Source: Acidimicrobiales bacterium
Lineage (GTDB): Bacteria > Actinomycetota > Acidimicrobiia > Acidimicrobiales > MedAcidi-G1
Direction of reading: 5' to 3'
DNA length: 44,596 nt
NCBI GenBank assembly: GCA_014240365.1
Contig: JAAZXC010000009.1
Coordinates: forward strand, 1-44,596
A model generated the notes under the pieces. It had not been told where the DNA came from. It was given only the letters and a program-made list of their open reading frames with translations, and made no database searches. The position numbers and the translations under genes are program-made. This document shows, piece by piece, positions 25,635 through 35,470 of this stretch. Each line of letters opens with the position of its first letter. The first letter of the stretch is position 1.

Positions 25635-26201
25635 ATGATCCTCTCCGACCGTTCCATCCGTGAAGAGATCGCCGCCGGGCGAATCGTCATCGAGCCGTTC
25701 GACGACTCGTGCGTGCAACCGTCCTCCGTGGACCTGCACCTGGACCACCGGTTCCTGGTGTTTAGGAACCACACCACGGGCCACATCGACGTCAAGACCG
25801 ACCTCTCGGCGCTGACCGAGCAGGTGGAGGCGGCAGGCGACGACCCGTTCATCCTCCACCCCGGGGAGTTCGTGCTCGGGTCCACCTCCGAACGCGTGAC
25901 GGTTCCCGACGACCTGGTGGCCCGCCTGGAGGGAAAGTCCAGCCTGGGTCGGCTGGGCCTGCTCATCCACTCCACGGCCGGGTACGTGGACGCCGGCTGG
26001 GACGGCCAACTCACCCTGGAGTTCTCGAACGTGGCCAACCTGCCCATCACGCTCTATCCGGGCATGAAGATCGGCCAGATCTCGTTCATGCGCATGACCA
26101 CGCCGGCCGACCGGCCCTACGGCTCCAGTGGGCTGGATTCCAAGTACCGGGGCCAGGACGGCCCACGGCCCAGCCGGTACTGGGAGAACTTCAACCGGTG
26201 A
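25635..26201 (+). CDS. dcd: dCTP deaminase (probably dUMP-forming)
   Basis: Dcd deaminates dCTP on the way to dTTP. The 188-residue protein has EGKSSLGRLGLLIHSTAGYVDAG and the catalytic Glu129 in GQLTLEFSN, followed by LPGMKIGQ-like YPGMKIGQISF and the C-terminal lid SKYRGQDGPRPSRYW. The HSTAGY-D-G region with Ala in place of bulkier residues resembles the bifunctional enzymes that also hydrolyse dUTP, as known for the mycobacterial Dcd; monofunctional activity remains possible. It is followed by a GTGA overlap with the RidA gene. Confidence 0.93.
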   Translation: MILSDRSIREEIAAGRIVIEPFDDSCVQPSSVDLHLDHRFLVFRNHTTGHIDVKTDLSALTEQVEAAGDDPFILHPGEFVLGSTSERVTVPDDLVARLEGKSSLGRLGLLIHSTAGYVDAGWDGQLTLEFSNVANLPITLYPGMKIGQISFMRMTTPADRPYGSSGLDSKYRGQDGPRPSRYWENFNR

Positions 26202-26614
26202 CGGAGACTCCCGGTCCAATACCGCAGGCTCGGGGTGCCTTTCCCCACGTTCGAATTGCCGGAGATCAGGTGTATGTGTCCGGTACCAGTGCACGTCGCG
26301 CCGACGACTCGATCGAGGGAGCCGAGGTGGGCAATGACGGCGCGGTGCACCTTGACGCCGCGGTGCAGGCCCGTGCCGTGCTGGCAAACGTTGAACGTGT
26401 CCTGGCGACGGTCGGACTCGACCGCTCAGATCTGGTGGACGCCACGGCCTTCCTCGTCGACATGGACGACTTCGATGCCTGGAACAGCGTCTGGGCCGAC
26501 TTCTTCGCCACCGGCGCGGCGCCGGCCCGAACGACGGTCGCCGTACGGGCCCTACCCCACCCGCACCTCCTCATAGAGGTGAAGGCCACGGCCCTTCGTC
26601 GGACCGCCGGCTGA
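26198..26614 (+). CDS. RidA-family protein, probable 2-aminomuconate deaminase
   Basis: The 138-residue protein has the Rid fold signatures QVYVSGTSA, the helix QARAVLANVERVLATVGLDRSDLVDATAFLVDMDDF split over the middle, and the conserved Arg in PARTTVAVRALPHPHLLIEV that binds the carboxylate of the imine. RidA proteins hydrolyse reactive enamine/imine intermediates, and one branch is 2-aminomuconate deaminase. The next two genes encode 3-hydroxyanthranilate dioxygenase and ACMS decarboxylase, which lead to 2-aminomuconate, so that specific role is favoured by context. GTG start overlapping the dcd stop. Confidence 0.85.
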   Translation: MTETPGPIPQARGAFPHVRIAGDQVYVSGTSARRADDSIEGAEVGNDGAVHLDAAVQARAVLANVERVLATVGLDRSDLVDATAFLVDMDDFDAWNSVWADFFATGAAPARTTVAVRALPHPHLLIEVKATALRRTAG

Positions 26615-26630
26615 GGGCCCCGACCGGATC

Positions 26631-27149
26631 ATGCTGCTCCCGTTCGACCTCCAGGCATGGATCGACGAGCACCGCCATGAGTTGAAGCCACCGGTGGCGA
26701 ACCGGTTGCTCTGGACGGACTCGGCCATGGACGTGATGGTCGTGGGTGGGGGGACCAGCCGGATCGACTTCCACGACGACCCGCACCCGGAGTTCTTCCA
26801 CCAGATGGAGGGGTCGATGGTCCTGTGCCTCATGGAGGAGCCGGGAAGCCCCCCGCGTGACGTGGAGATCCGGGCCGGCGAGGTGTTCCTGCTGCCGGCG
26901 CACGTCCGTCATTCGCCGCGCCGCGCCGATCCCGACGGCATCGGAATCGTGGTCGAGTTCGCCCGCCCGGAAGGGGTGGTCGACGGCTTCGAGTGGTTCT
27001 GTGAGGGGTGCCACCACCTAGTGCACAGGGTGGAGGTGGCAGTGGCCTCCATCGTCGACGACCTCCCGCCACTGTTCGCCGCGTTCGCCGAGGACCTCGA
27101 TGCCCGGACCTGCTCGAACTGCGGCGTTGTCCATCCCGGGTCGGGCTGA
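26631..27149 (+). CDS. 3-hydroxyanthranilate 3,4-dioxygenase
   Basis: This enzyme cleaves the 3-hydroxyanthranilate ring to 2-amino-3-carboxymuconate semialdehyde, in tryptophan (kynurenine) or nitrobenzoate degradation. The 172-residue cupin keeps the active-site set known from the Cupriavidus enzyme: Arg44, His48 and Glu54 in SRIDFHDDPHPEFF, His94 and Arg98 in HSPRR, and Glu109. The second, rubredoxin-like iron site of bacterial members is intact with Cys124/127 and Cys161/164. It lies directly after the RidA gene and 4 nt before the decarboxylase gene. Genes for the upper kynurenine pathway are not in the window. Confidence 0.94.
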   Translation: MLLPFDLQAWIDEHRHELKPPVANRLLWTDSAMDVMVVGGGTSRIDFHDDPHPEFFHQMEGSMVLCLMEEPGSPPRDVEIRAGEVFLLPAHVRHSPRRADPDGIGIVVEFARPEGVVDGFEWFCEGCHHLVHRVEVAVASIVDDLPPLFAAFAEDLDARTCSNCGVVHPGSG

Positions 27150-27153
27150 CGCC

Positions 27154-28149
27154 ATGGACCATCCCACCGTCGACGTTCACGCCCACTTCTTCCCCCGGAT
27201 CAGCCGGGGCCAGGGCGCGATGCTCGGATCTGACGGGCCATGGCTGCGCGACGACGGCGACGGCACCGGGCAACTCATGGCGGGCAACGCCGAGTTCCGG
27301 CCGGTCGAGGCGACGTTGTGGGATCCAGATGTACGCGTCGCCCGGATGGACGAGCACGGGGTCGACGTACAGGTCGTGTAGGCCACGCCGGTGCTGTTCG
27401 GCTACTCCGCCGATCCCGTTGTCGCCGCACCGTGGGCCCGCCTGGTGAACGACCTGGCCCTGGAGATGTGTGCCGGGCACAGCGACCGGCTGAGGCCGCT
27501 GTGCCAGGTGCCGCTCCAGGACGTGGACAGGGCCTGTGCCGAGGTGACGCGCTCGATGGCCGACGGCCACGTGGGCGTGCACATAGGCAGTCATGTCGGC
27601 GGTCGGAACCTGGACGACCCGGAGCTGGTGCGGTTCCTGTACCACTGTGCCGACGAGGGGATACCTGTGCTGGTCCACCCCTGGGACACCATGGCCGGCG
27701 AGCGGATGGCCGCCCACATGTTGCGGTGGCTGGTGGGCATGCCCGCCGAGACCCACCTGGCCATCCTGTCGCTGATCCTCAGCGGGGCCTTCGAGCGACT
27801 GCCCACCGACCTGCGCCTCTGCTTCGCCCACGGGGGCGGCAACTTCGCGGCCCAGCTGGGGCGGGTGGACAATGCGTGGCGTCGACGCGACCTCGTACGC
27901 GCCGACTGCCCTGAACCGCCATCCAGCTACGTCGACCGGTTCCACGTCGATTCTGCTGTGTTCAGCGACGACGCGTTGCGCCTGCTGGTCGCCGTGATGG
28001 GTACGGACCACGTGATGCTCGGTTCAGACGACCCGTTTCCCCTCGGAGAGGAGCAGCCCGGGCGACTTGTCAGGGGTTCGGTACACCTGGCCAGCGACCA
28101 GAAGGAAGCGGTTCTCGGCCACAACGCCGTGAGGTTCTTCGACCTCTGA
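27154..28149 (+). pseudogene. 2-amino-3-carboxymuconate-6-semialdehyde decarboxylase, frame broken by in-frame TAG
   Basis: The amidohydrolase-fold decarboxylase would be 331 residues. Metal ligands are visible on both sides of the break: VDVHAHFF at the start, LVHPWDT and CFAHGGG in the middle, and [12 protein letters not shown] near the end. Codon 76 is TAG (27379-27381), between VDVQVV and ATPVLFGYS, in one unbroken frame. Family members, including the human enzyme (VQALSTVPVMF), carry Ser here, so one C-to-A change from TCG explains it. A restart at the GTG at 27391 would lose the two N-terminal metal-binding His and could not give an active enzyme. The rest is well conserved, so a sequence error or a very recent mutation is likely. 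Confidence 0.85.
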
Positions 28150-28198
28150 GTCGGTCGGGTGGTGGAGCCCGGTGGCTTCGGTCGGCGTCGGGGAGCGG

Positions 28199-30400
28199 TC
28201 AGCCCGTTGCGTCGGCCGCAGCGGCGTCACGGTTCTCGAGTGCCTCGAGAAGGTGCAGGGCGATGTCGCCCACCTTCACCTGGTCCTCCTCGATCCCTTC
28301 GGCCTTCACCCCGTCGTCGATCATGATGTAGCAGAAGGGGCAGGCCGTGGCGATGCGCCCGGCACCGGTGGCGATCAGTTCCTGCGAGCGCTCGACGTTG
28401 ATGTTCTTGCCGATGTGCTCCTCCATGAACATCCGGCCACCACCCGCACCGCAGCACAGGCCCTCTGTGCCCGACCGTCCCGCTTCCACGATCTCGATCC
28501 CGGCGAGGCTGCCGATGACGTTGCGGGGGGCGTTGTACACGTCGTTGTGCCGGCCCAGGTAGCAGGAGTCGTGGTAGACGATCCGCTCCTCGAGGCGTGC
28601 CCCCTCCATGTCCAGCCTGCCCTGGTCGATCAGCCATTCCAGGAGCTGGCTGTGGTGGACCACCTCGTAGTGGCCTCCCAGTTGCGGGTACTCGTTGGTC
28701 AGCGTGTTGAAGCAGTGCGGGCACTGGGTGACGATCTTCTTGACGCCCATCGAGCCCAACGTCTCGACGTTCTGCATTGCCAGCATCTGGAAGATGTACT
28801 CGTTGCCGGAGCGTCTGGCCGGATCCCCGGTGCACATCTCGGACGGACCCAGGATCGAGAACGACACCCCGGCGCGCTGCATCAGCTGCGCCATTGCCCT
28901 GGACACCTTCTTGTTCTTGTCGTCAAAGGAGCCGGCGCAGCCCACCCAGTAGAGGTACTCGGATTCGAGCGGGTCGCCGCCGTCGAGGACCTCGATTCCC
29001 TCCAGGTCGCCCACCCAGTCGGCCCGTTCGCTCTGGGACAGGCCCCACGGATTCCCGGAGTTCTCCATCGACCGGTAGGCGCCTCCCAGCTCGGTCGGGA
29101 AGTCGGACTCCATCAGCGACAGGTAGCGGCGCATGTCCAGGATCTTGTCCATGATCTCGATGTTCACCGGACAGATCTCGTCGCAGGCCCGACAGGTAGT
29201 GCATGCCCAGAGTTCATCGGTCGTGATCCGGTCGAACATCCAGTTGGCCGGTACCGAGATCTCGGCATCGGCGCCGAGGGGGGGCGACACGACCGGTGTT
29301 CCGGTGGCGGCCATCACCTCGCCGGTCTTCAGGACGATCTCCCGCGGGTCCAACGGCTTGCCGGTGAGATGCGCCGGACAGACGCTGGTGCAGCGGCCAC
29401 ACATGGTGCACGAGTCGGTGTCCAGCAGTTGCTTCCAGGTGAAGTCCTCGATGGTCGAAGCCCCGAAGCTCTCCAACTCGGTCTCCATGAGGTTCGGCAT
29501 TGCCTTCATGGCGCCCTTGGGCCGGTCCCGGTCCTTCAGGTACATGTTCAGCGGGGAGGTGAACATATGCCGGATCATCGTGATGGGCAGCAGGGCCAGG
29601 AAGGCCATGAAGGACATCACGTGGGCGATCCACCAGCCCTGGTGCCACCCGGCCAGGTCGCCGGCCAGCTGGTCGGAACTGCCAATGGCCATGGCCAGCG
29701 GGTAGCCGATCACGGACCATGTCTCCGCCTCGGCCCCATGCCCGCCGAGCGAGGCCTGCAGCGCGATCCGGAACGCCTCGGCTCCGAAGCCGGTGACGCC
29801 GATGGCGAGGAAGATGAGGAGTACGGCTGCGTGTTCGGGCTTCGACTTGATGCGGATCCGGTAGGGCCGGAAGCGCCTGGGGCCATAACGGCGGAGCACG
29901 GCCCACACCACGCCGACCAGGTACAGCACGCCGGCTATGTCACCCACAGCGGTGTACGCCCGGTAGACGTCACCGTGCAGGAACTTGATTGATTCCGGGA
30001 TCTGGTGGTTGATCTCGAGCACCGTGGTGACGGCCATCAGGATCAGGAACGGGAAGTAGATGAGGGCGTGCATGACGCCGGCAGCGGGATCGCGCAGCAG
30101 CGTCTTCATGAACACACCGGAACGGAAGTCGCCGAAGCGCCTCTTGGCGTTGCCGGCGTTGGTGGATCGGTTGTCGGGGGTGCCACGCTGCCAGTTCTGG
30201 ACCCGCTGGGAGAACAGCACGGCTCCGTAGATGATCAGCATCGGGATGACCGTGTAGAAGGCCAGCTTCAGCGACCCGGGCACGTTTATGAATACCTCGC
30301 GGGTGATCGGCGAGTCGTCGTGGAATCCGTTCACCAGCGAGGCGACGCCGGATCCGGCGGTGAACAGGGCCACGAGGTCTGGCACGAGCCCGGGCCGCAC
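28199..30400 (-). CDS. EtfD-like ETF:menaquinone oxidoreductase (membrane cytochrome b / Fe-S / CCG protein)
   Basis: The 733-residue protein has about five transmembrane helices in a NarI-like cytochrome b region (to about residue 290, with His-rich WHQGWWIAHVMSF and MIRHMF). Next come two 4Fe-4S motifs (CTMCGRCTSVCP and CTTCRACDEICP, about 331-410) and two CCG/DUF224 modules (VGCAGS, TQCPHC, then HDSCYLG, LCCGAGGG and TACPFC). This architecture matches mycobacterial EtfD and related EMO proteins, which pass electrons from acyl-CoA dehydrogenases through ETF to menaquinone. Start is uncertain: I used the GTG at 30400 just after the regulator gene; GTGs at 30385 and 30373 are alternatives. 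The homologous part clearly does not include the upstream open frame. Confidence 0.87.
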   Translation of the reverse strand: MRPGLVPDLVALFTAGSGVASLVNGFHDDSPITREVFINVPGSLKLAFYTVIPMLIIYGAVLFSQRVQNWQRGTPDNRSTNAGNAKRRFGDFRSGVFMKTLLRDPAAGVMHALIYFPFLILMAVTTVLEINHQIPESIKFLHGDVYRAYTAVGDIAGVLYLVGVVWAVLRRYGPRRFRPYRIRIKSKPEHAAVLLIFLAIGVTGFGAEAFRIALQASLGGHGAEAETWSVIGYPLAMAIGSSDQLAGDLAGWHQGWWIAHVMSFMAFLALLPITMIRHMFTSPLNMYLKDRDRPKGAMKAMPNLMETELESFGASTIEDFTWKQLLDTDSCTMCGRCTSVCPAHLTGKPLDPREIVLKTGEVMAATGTPVVSPPLGADAEISVPANWMFDRITTDELWACTTCRACDEICPVNIEIMDKILDMRRYLSLMESDFPTELGGAYRSMENSGNPWGLSQSERADWVGDLEGIEVLDGGDPLESEYLYWVGCAGSFDDKNKKVSRAMAQLMQRAGVSFSILGPSEMCTGDPARRSGNEYIFQMLAMQNVETLGSMGVKKIVTQCPHCFNTLTNEYPQLGGHYEVVHHSQLLEWLIDQGRLDMEGARLEERIVYHDSCYLGRHNDVYNAPRNVIGSLAGIEIVEAGRSGTEGLCCGAGGGRMFMEEHIGKNINVERSQELIATGAGRIATACPFCYIMIDDGVKAEGIEEDQVKVGDIALHLLEALENRDAAAADATG

Positions 30401-30420
30401 AGCGATGGCCGGTGGTCCGG

Positions 30421-30912
30421 TCAGTTGCCCTGTGCCAGCGCGCAGCCGCGGGACCGCACGGTGTGCAGCGTCAGGCCGGACCCCTTCAGGCGCCGGCGGA
30501 GTCGCCCCAGTTGGACGTCCAGCGAGTTGCGGCTGGGTAGGCCGTCCGGCCAGCCGGCCTTCGCCAACTCGCCACGGCCGACAACGCTGCCGAACCGATC
30601 CACCAGCGGGGCCATGAGGCGGGCATCGGCGGGAGCCAGGGCCACCCACCACCTGCCATAGCGCAGGAGTCGGTCGTCGGTCAGCTCCGGTCGTCGTTCC
30701 AGGCTTTCATCGGCCCGGCCCGCAAGGGCGAGGACCCGGGAGCGGACGTCGGCAGGGGCGGCCGGTAGCCGCACCCAGTCCTCGAGGAGGTCGACGGGGG
30801 TGAACGGCGGGGCGTGGGGCGCCACCAGGGCCAGGCGCGGGATGCCCCGACGCCTCAACTCCTCCAGCTGCCGGGACTCATCGGGCAACCGGACCACTGC
30901 GACGTCGGTCAT
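30421..30912 (-). CDS. Short OmpR/GlnR-type winged-helix regulator
   Basis: The 163-residue protein ends in a Trans_reg_C winged helix (RYGRWWVALAPADARLM, then SRNSLDVQLGRLRRRLKGSG and the wing LHTVRSRGCAL). The N-terminal 70 residues look like the remnant of a receiver domain and lack its phosphoacceptor region. GlnR, the actinobacterial nitrogen regulator, also belongs to this family and is not controlled by classical phosphorylation. Divergence from amtB and the GlnR-like box in the gap support a GlnR-like role. The ATG at 30912 has AGGA seven bases upstream and is preferred over the ATG at 30918. Confidence 0.78.
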   Translation of the reverse strand: MTDVAVVRLPDESRQLEELRRRGIPRLALVAPHAPPFTPVDLLEDWVRLPAAPADVRSRVLALAGRADESLERRPELTDDRLLRYGRWWVALAPADARLMAPLVDRFGSVVGRGELAKAGWPDGLPSRNSLDVQLGRLRRRLKGSGLTLHTVRSRGCALAQGN

Positions 30913-30940
30913 GTCCATGTCCTGAAGATAGACACCGCCT

Positions 30941-30978
30941 GTTTCCCCACTGTTTCGTGGTCGTGAACCGGGTGCGAA
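30941..30978. promoter_or_regulatory. GlnR-type operator between the regulator gene and amtB
   Basis: On the minus strand four elements follow at an exact 11-base step: TTCGC (30978-30974), TTCAC (30967-30963), GAAAC (30956-30952) and GAAAC (30945-30941). This fits the known GlnR box pattern gTnAC-n6-GaAAC repeated. A further GTGAA on the plus strand at 30996-31000 stays in the same phase. The site is 141 bases upstream of the amtB start. Confidence 0.6.
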
Positions 30979-31119
30979 CTTGGGTCGTCTGATCCGTGAA
31001 TGGTCAGGTTCCTGTCAGGCAGCCGTTTCCGGGTCGTCATGCTCAGCGAACGTTGGCGAAACCCACCCTTCGTACGTTCAGACCGTTCGAACCGACGTCC
31101 ACCTTTGGAAGGGGCAATC

Positions 31120-32547
31120 GTGAGGGGCATGACCAGATCTACAACCACGCTGTGGAGCCGCAGGGCAGGAAGGAGCCGCGTCCACAAGGTGGGCTTCGGC
31201 CTCTTCGGCATAGTGGCCGCGATCGCCCTCACGGCGACCCCCGCCATGGCTCAGGATCTGACTCCCGCCGAGTACAACGCGGCCCTGCTGACCAGCCTCT
31301 GGCTGATACTGGCCGGGTGCCTCGTGTTCCTGATGCAGGCAGGGTTCGCCCTGGTCGAGGCCGGGATGACCCGGGCCAAGAACATCGGCAACATCATGGC
31401 CAAGAACCTGGCCGACATGGCGATCGGTGCCCTGGCCTTCTGGGCCGTCGGCTTCGGCTTCGCCTTCGGTTCGGACGGCGGCAGCCTCATCGGCACGGAC
31501 TCCTTCTTCCTCTCGGGTATGTCCGAGTCGTTCGTCGACGGCGACGTGCTGGCCACTCCGTCGTTCTTCTTTTTCCAGGTGGTCTTTGCCGCCACGGCGG
31601 TGACCATCGCCTCGGGTGCCATGGCCGAGCGCACGAAGTTCTCCGCCTACCTGTTGTTCAGCCTGGTCATGAGCGGGTTCATCTACCCGGTGGTGGTCCA
31701 CATGTTCTGGCAGGGCGACGGGATCCTCTCGGACCTGAGCATCGGCGATGCCCGCTTCAGTGACTTCGCCGGATCCAGCATCGTCCACAGTGCGGGCGGT
31801 TGGGCCGCCCTCATGGGTGCCGTATTCCTCGGCCCACGGATCGGCAAGTACGGACCGGACGGCAAGCCACGGGCGATTCCGGGCCACAACGTCGGCTTCG
31901 CTGTCGTCGGCGTGTTCGTCCTCTGGTTCGGGTGGTTCGGTTTCAACGCCGGATCCGAGCTGGCCATGGACAACTGGGTGGCCCACTGCATCATGACCAC
32001 CCTGCTGGCGGGTTCAGCCGGTGTGGTGGGAGCCGGTGCTGCCATCTGGCGCAAGACCGGCGCCATGGATGTGGGGATGGCCGGCAACGGTGCCCTGGCC
32101 GGCCTGGTCAGCATCACCGCCGGAACCGGCACCATGTCCTTCGCCGGGTCCGTCGCCGTTGGATTCATCGGTGGCGTGATCGTCGTCTACTCGGTGCTGT
32201 TCATCGAGCGCCGGGGCATCGATGATCCGGTTGGGGCCGTGTCGGTCCACGGCGTGTGCGGTGCCTGGGGCACCCTGGCCATCGGCTTCTTCGCCAGGCA
32301 CGATGATGCATTCCTGGGGCGTGACGATGCAGGCCTCTTCTACGGCGGCGGTTTCGACCAGTTGCTGGTGCAGGCCATTGGCGTGGTGATCGTCGCCGTC
32401 TGGGTGCTCGGCACCACGGCGATCCTGTTCAAGGTCCTGAAGTCCACGGTGGGCCTGCGGGTCTCTGCCGAGGAGGAGCTGGCTGGACTCGACGTGGCTG
32501 AGCACGGCTCGCCCGGCTACGGCCCGGAGCCGGTGCTGGTCGGCTGA
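31120..32547 (+). CDS. amtB: Ammonium transporter AmtB
   Basis: The 475-residue Amt protein has a signal peptide (AIALTATPAMA then QDLTPAEYN) and eleven expected helices. It carries the twin pore histidines in GSSIVHSAGG and AVSVHGVCGAWGTLA and the family segments AGFALVEAGMTRAKN and WFGWFGFNAGS. I chose the GTG at 31120, preceded by GGAAGGGG at good distance; an open frame reaches back to 31000 and an ATG lies at 31129. No glnK or glnD follows; the next gene is on the other strand. Regulation by the divergent GlnR-like protein is suggested by the box at 30941-30978. Confidence 0.94.
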   Translation: MRGMTRSTTTLWSRRAGRSRVHKVGFGLFGIVAAIALTATPAMAQDLTPAEYNAALLTSLWLILAGCLVFLMQAGFALVEAGMTRAKNIGNIMAKNLADMAIGALAFWAVGFGFAFGSDGGSLIGTDSFFLSGMSESFVDGDVLATPSFFFFQVVFAATAVTIASGAMAERTKFSAYLLFSLVMSGFIYPVVVHMFWQGDGILSDLSIGDARFSDFAGSSIVHSAGGWAALMGAVFLGPRIGKYGPDGKPRAIPGHNVGFAVVGVFVLWFGWFGFNAGSELAMDNWVAHCIMTTLLAGSAGVVGAGAAIWRKTGAMDVGMAGNGALAGLVSITAGTGTMSFAGSVAVGFIGGVIVVYSVLFIERRGIDDPVGAVSVHGVCGAWGTLAIGFFARHDDAFLGRDDAGLFYGGGFDQLLVQAIGVVIVAVWVLGTTAILFKVLKSTVGLRVSAEEELAGLDVAEHGSPGYGPEPVLVG

Positions 32548-32566
32548 GCCAGACGACCGAACGGTG

Positions 32567-32594
32567 GCGGGCGGGTCCTACGGGGTCCGTCCGC
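32567..32594. terminator. Strong hairpin between convergent amtB and gpmA
   Basis: A 12-pair stem (GCGGGCGGGTCC / GGGTCCGTCCGC, with three G-U type pairs) closes a TACG tetraloop. It lies 20 bases after the amtB stop and 23 bases from the convergent gpmA stop, so it may serve both directions. There is no T-tract, which is common for actinobacterial terminators. Confidence 0.5.
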
Positions 32595-32616
32595 TGCGCG
32601 CTCCGGTGGCGGTGGT

Positions 32617-33360
32617 TCAGCCCGCCTGTGCGGCCACGTCCGCGGCGGCTGTCGCTGCTGCGGCGGGGTCCAGTGAGCGTTCCAGAACGGGCTTGGCTTC
32701 GACCGGGCACAGGTCGTCGTCCAGTTCGTAGACGAGCGGGGTGCCGGTCGGGATGTTCAGGTCCGCGATGTCGTCGTCGCTGATCCCATCCAGGAATTTG
32801 CACATGGCGCGGAGGCTGTTGCCGTGTGCGGCCACCAGCACCACGTGTCCGGTATGAAGGTCCGGCGCAATGGCCTCTTCCCAGTAGGGCAGCATCCGGT
32901 CGACCACGTCGGCCAGGCACTCGGCCAGGGGGGGGTCTATGTCGGCGTACCGGGCGTCGTTGTTGGGGTTGAACGGGTTGTCGGCCGTTATGGGTGGCGG
33001 TGGTGTGGCGTAGCCCCTGCGCCAGGCCTGGAGCTGTTCGCTTCCGTACTTCTCCCTGGTGGCGGCCTTGTCCAGCCCGGTCAGGTCGCCGTAGTGCCGT
33101 TCGTTCAGTCTCCAGTCGCGGCGTACCGGGATCCAGGAACGACCGAGGGCCTCGAGGGCCAGGTTCGCCGTGTGTATGGCCCGGACCTGTAGGGAGGTGT
33201 GGACGACGTCGGGTGAGATGCCGGCGGCGGCGAGCAGGAGGGCACCGCTGCGGGCCTCGGCTGTTCCCAGTTCGGTGAGGTCGCAGTCGTACCACCCGGT
33301 GAACTGGTTCGTGGCGTTCCACTCACTCTGGCCGTGGCGAAGGAGGATCAGGGTCGGCAT
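32617..33360 (-). CDS. gpmA: 2,3-bisphosphoglycerate-dependent phosphoglycerate mutase
   Basis: GpmA interconverts 3- and 2-phosphoglycerate in glycolysis and gluconeogenesis. The 247-residue protein starts with the phospho-histidine motif [10 protein letters not shown] (His9) and has Glu87 in [14 protein letters not shown] and the second catalytic His179 in [11 protein letters not shown] use the ATG at 33360 because it aligns with the family start and GGGAA lies just upstream; the frame stays open further into the dnaK leader. The last 20 residues are Ala-rich and probably disordered. It is divergent from the dnaK operon. Confidence 0.95.
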   Translation of the reverse strand: MPTLILLRHGQSEWNATNQFTGWYDCDLTELGTAEARSGALLLAAAGISPDVVHTSLQVRAIHTANLALEALGRSWIPVRRDWRLNERHYGDLTGLDKAATREKYGSEQLQAWRRGYATPPPPITADNPFNPNNDARYADIDPPLAECLADVVDRMLPYWEEAIAPDLHTGHVVLVAAHGNSLRAMCKFLDGISDDDIADLNIPTGTPLVYELDDDLCPVEAKPVLERSLDPAAAATAAADVAAQAG

Positions 33361-33649
33361 GACGGTTCCCGGGTAGACGAAGGCACTGGTGGGGTTCACG
33401 GTAGCGGACCCGCCCGGATCGGTGAAGCGGTGCCCCCCATACTTCTTCCGGTCAGAAGTTGCTATAGAGGCACTCAACATTGCTATAGTAATGAGCAACA
33501 TAAAGGGTGGAGTTGCTGTAGGCAGCACTACCCTGCACCGTCGGCCCGGGAACCCTCCCCCGATCCCGGGCCCGACGGGGCGAACCCCCTTACACAGAGA
33601 ACCCCCGTACACAGACCTCTCAGCAGACTGGGAAGAAGGAGACAAGACC
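33361..33649. other. Divergent control region between gpmA and dnaK
   Basis: This 289-base stretch holds no credible gene. It contains the AT-rich block with HAIR-like elements at 33458-33499, a third half-site GTTGCTG at 33512, a GC-rich leader and the dnaK ribosome site (GAAGGAG about 12 bases before the ATG). Confidence 0.7.
33458..33499 (+). promoter_or_regulatory. Two tandem degenerate HAIR-like (HspR) elements with embedded -10 box
   Basis: Element 1 is GTTGCTA-N7-ACTCAAC (33458-33478) and element 2 is ATTGCTA-N7-GAGCAAC (33479-33499). They are adjacent, start 21 bases apart and share the N7 spacing of the HspR consensus CTTGAGT-N7-ACTCAAG; only the outer TTG/CAA bases and one right half match well. 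TATAGT at 33484-33489 could be the -10 box, so a repressor bound here would block dnaK transcription. hspR is the last gene of the operon. Confidence 0.5.

Positions 33650-35466
<1,817 letters not shown>

Positions 35467-35470
<4 letters not shown>

Noticed and set aside
27391-28149. Independent gene starting at GTG 27391
   Set aside because: It lacks the N-terminal metal ligands of the amidohydrolase fold and continues the same frame directly after the TAG.
28150-28198. Terminator between the ACMS decarboxylase and EtfD-like genes
   Set aside because: The 49-base convergent gap is GC-rich but shows no hairpin longer than four pairs.
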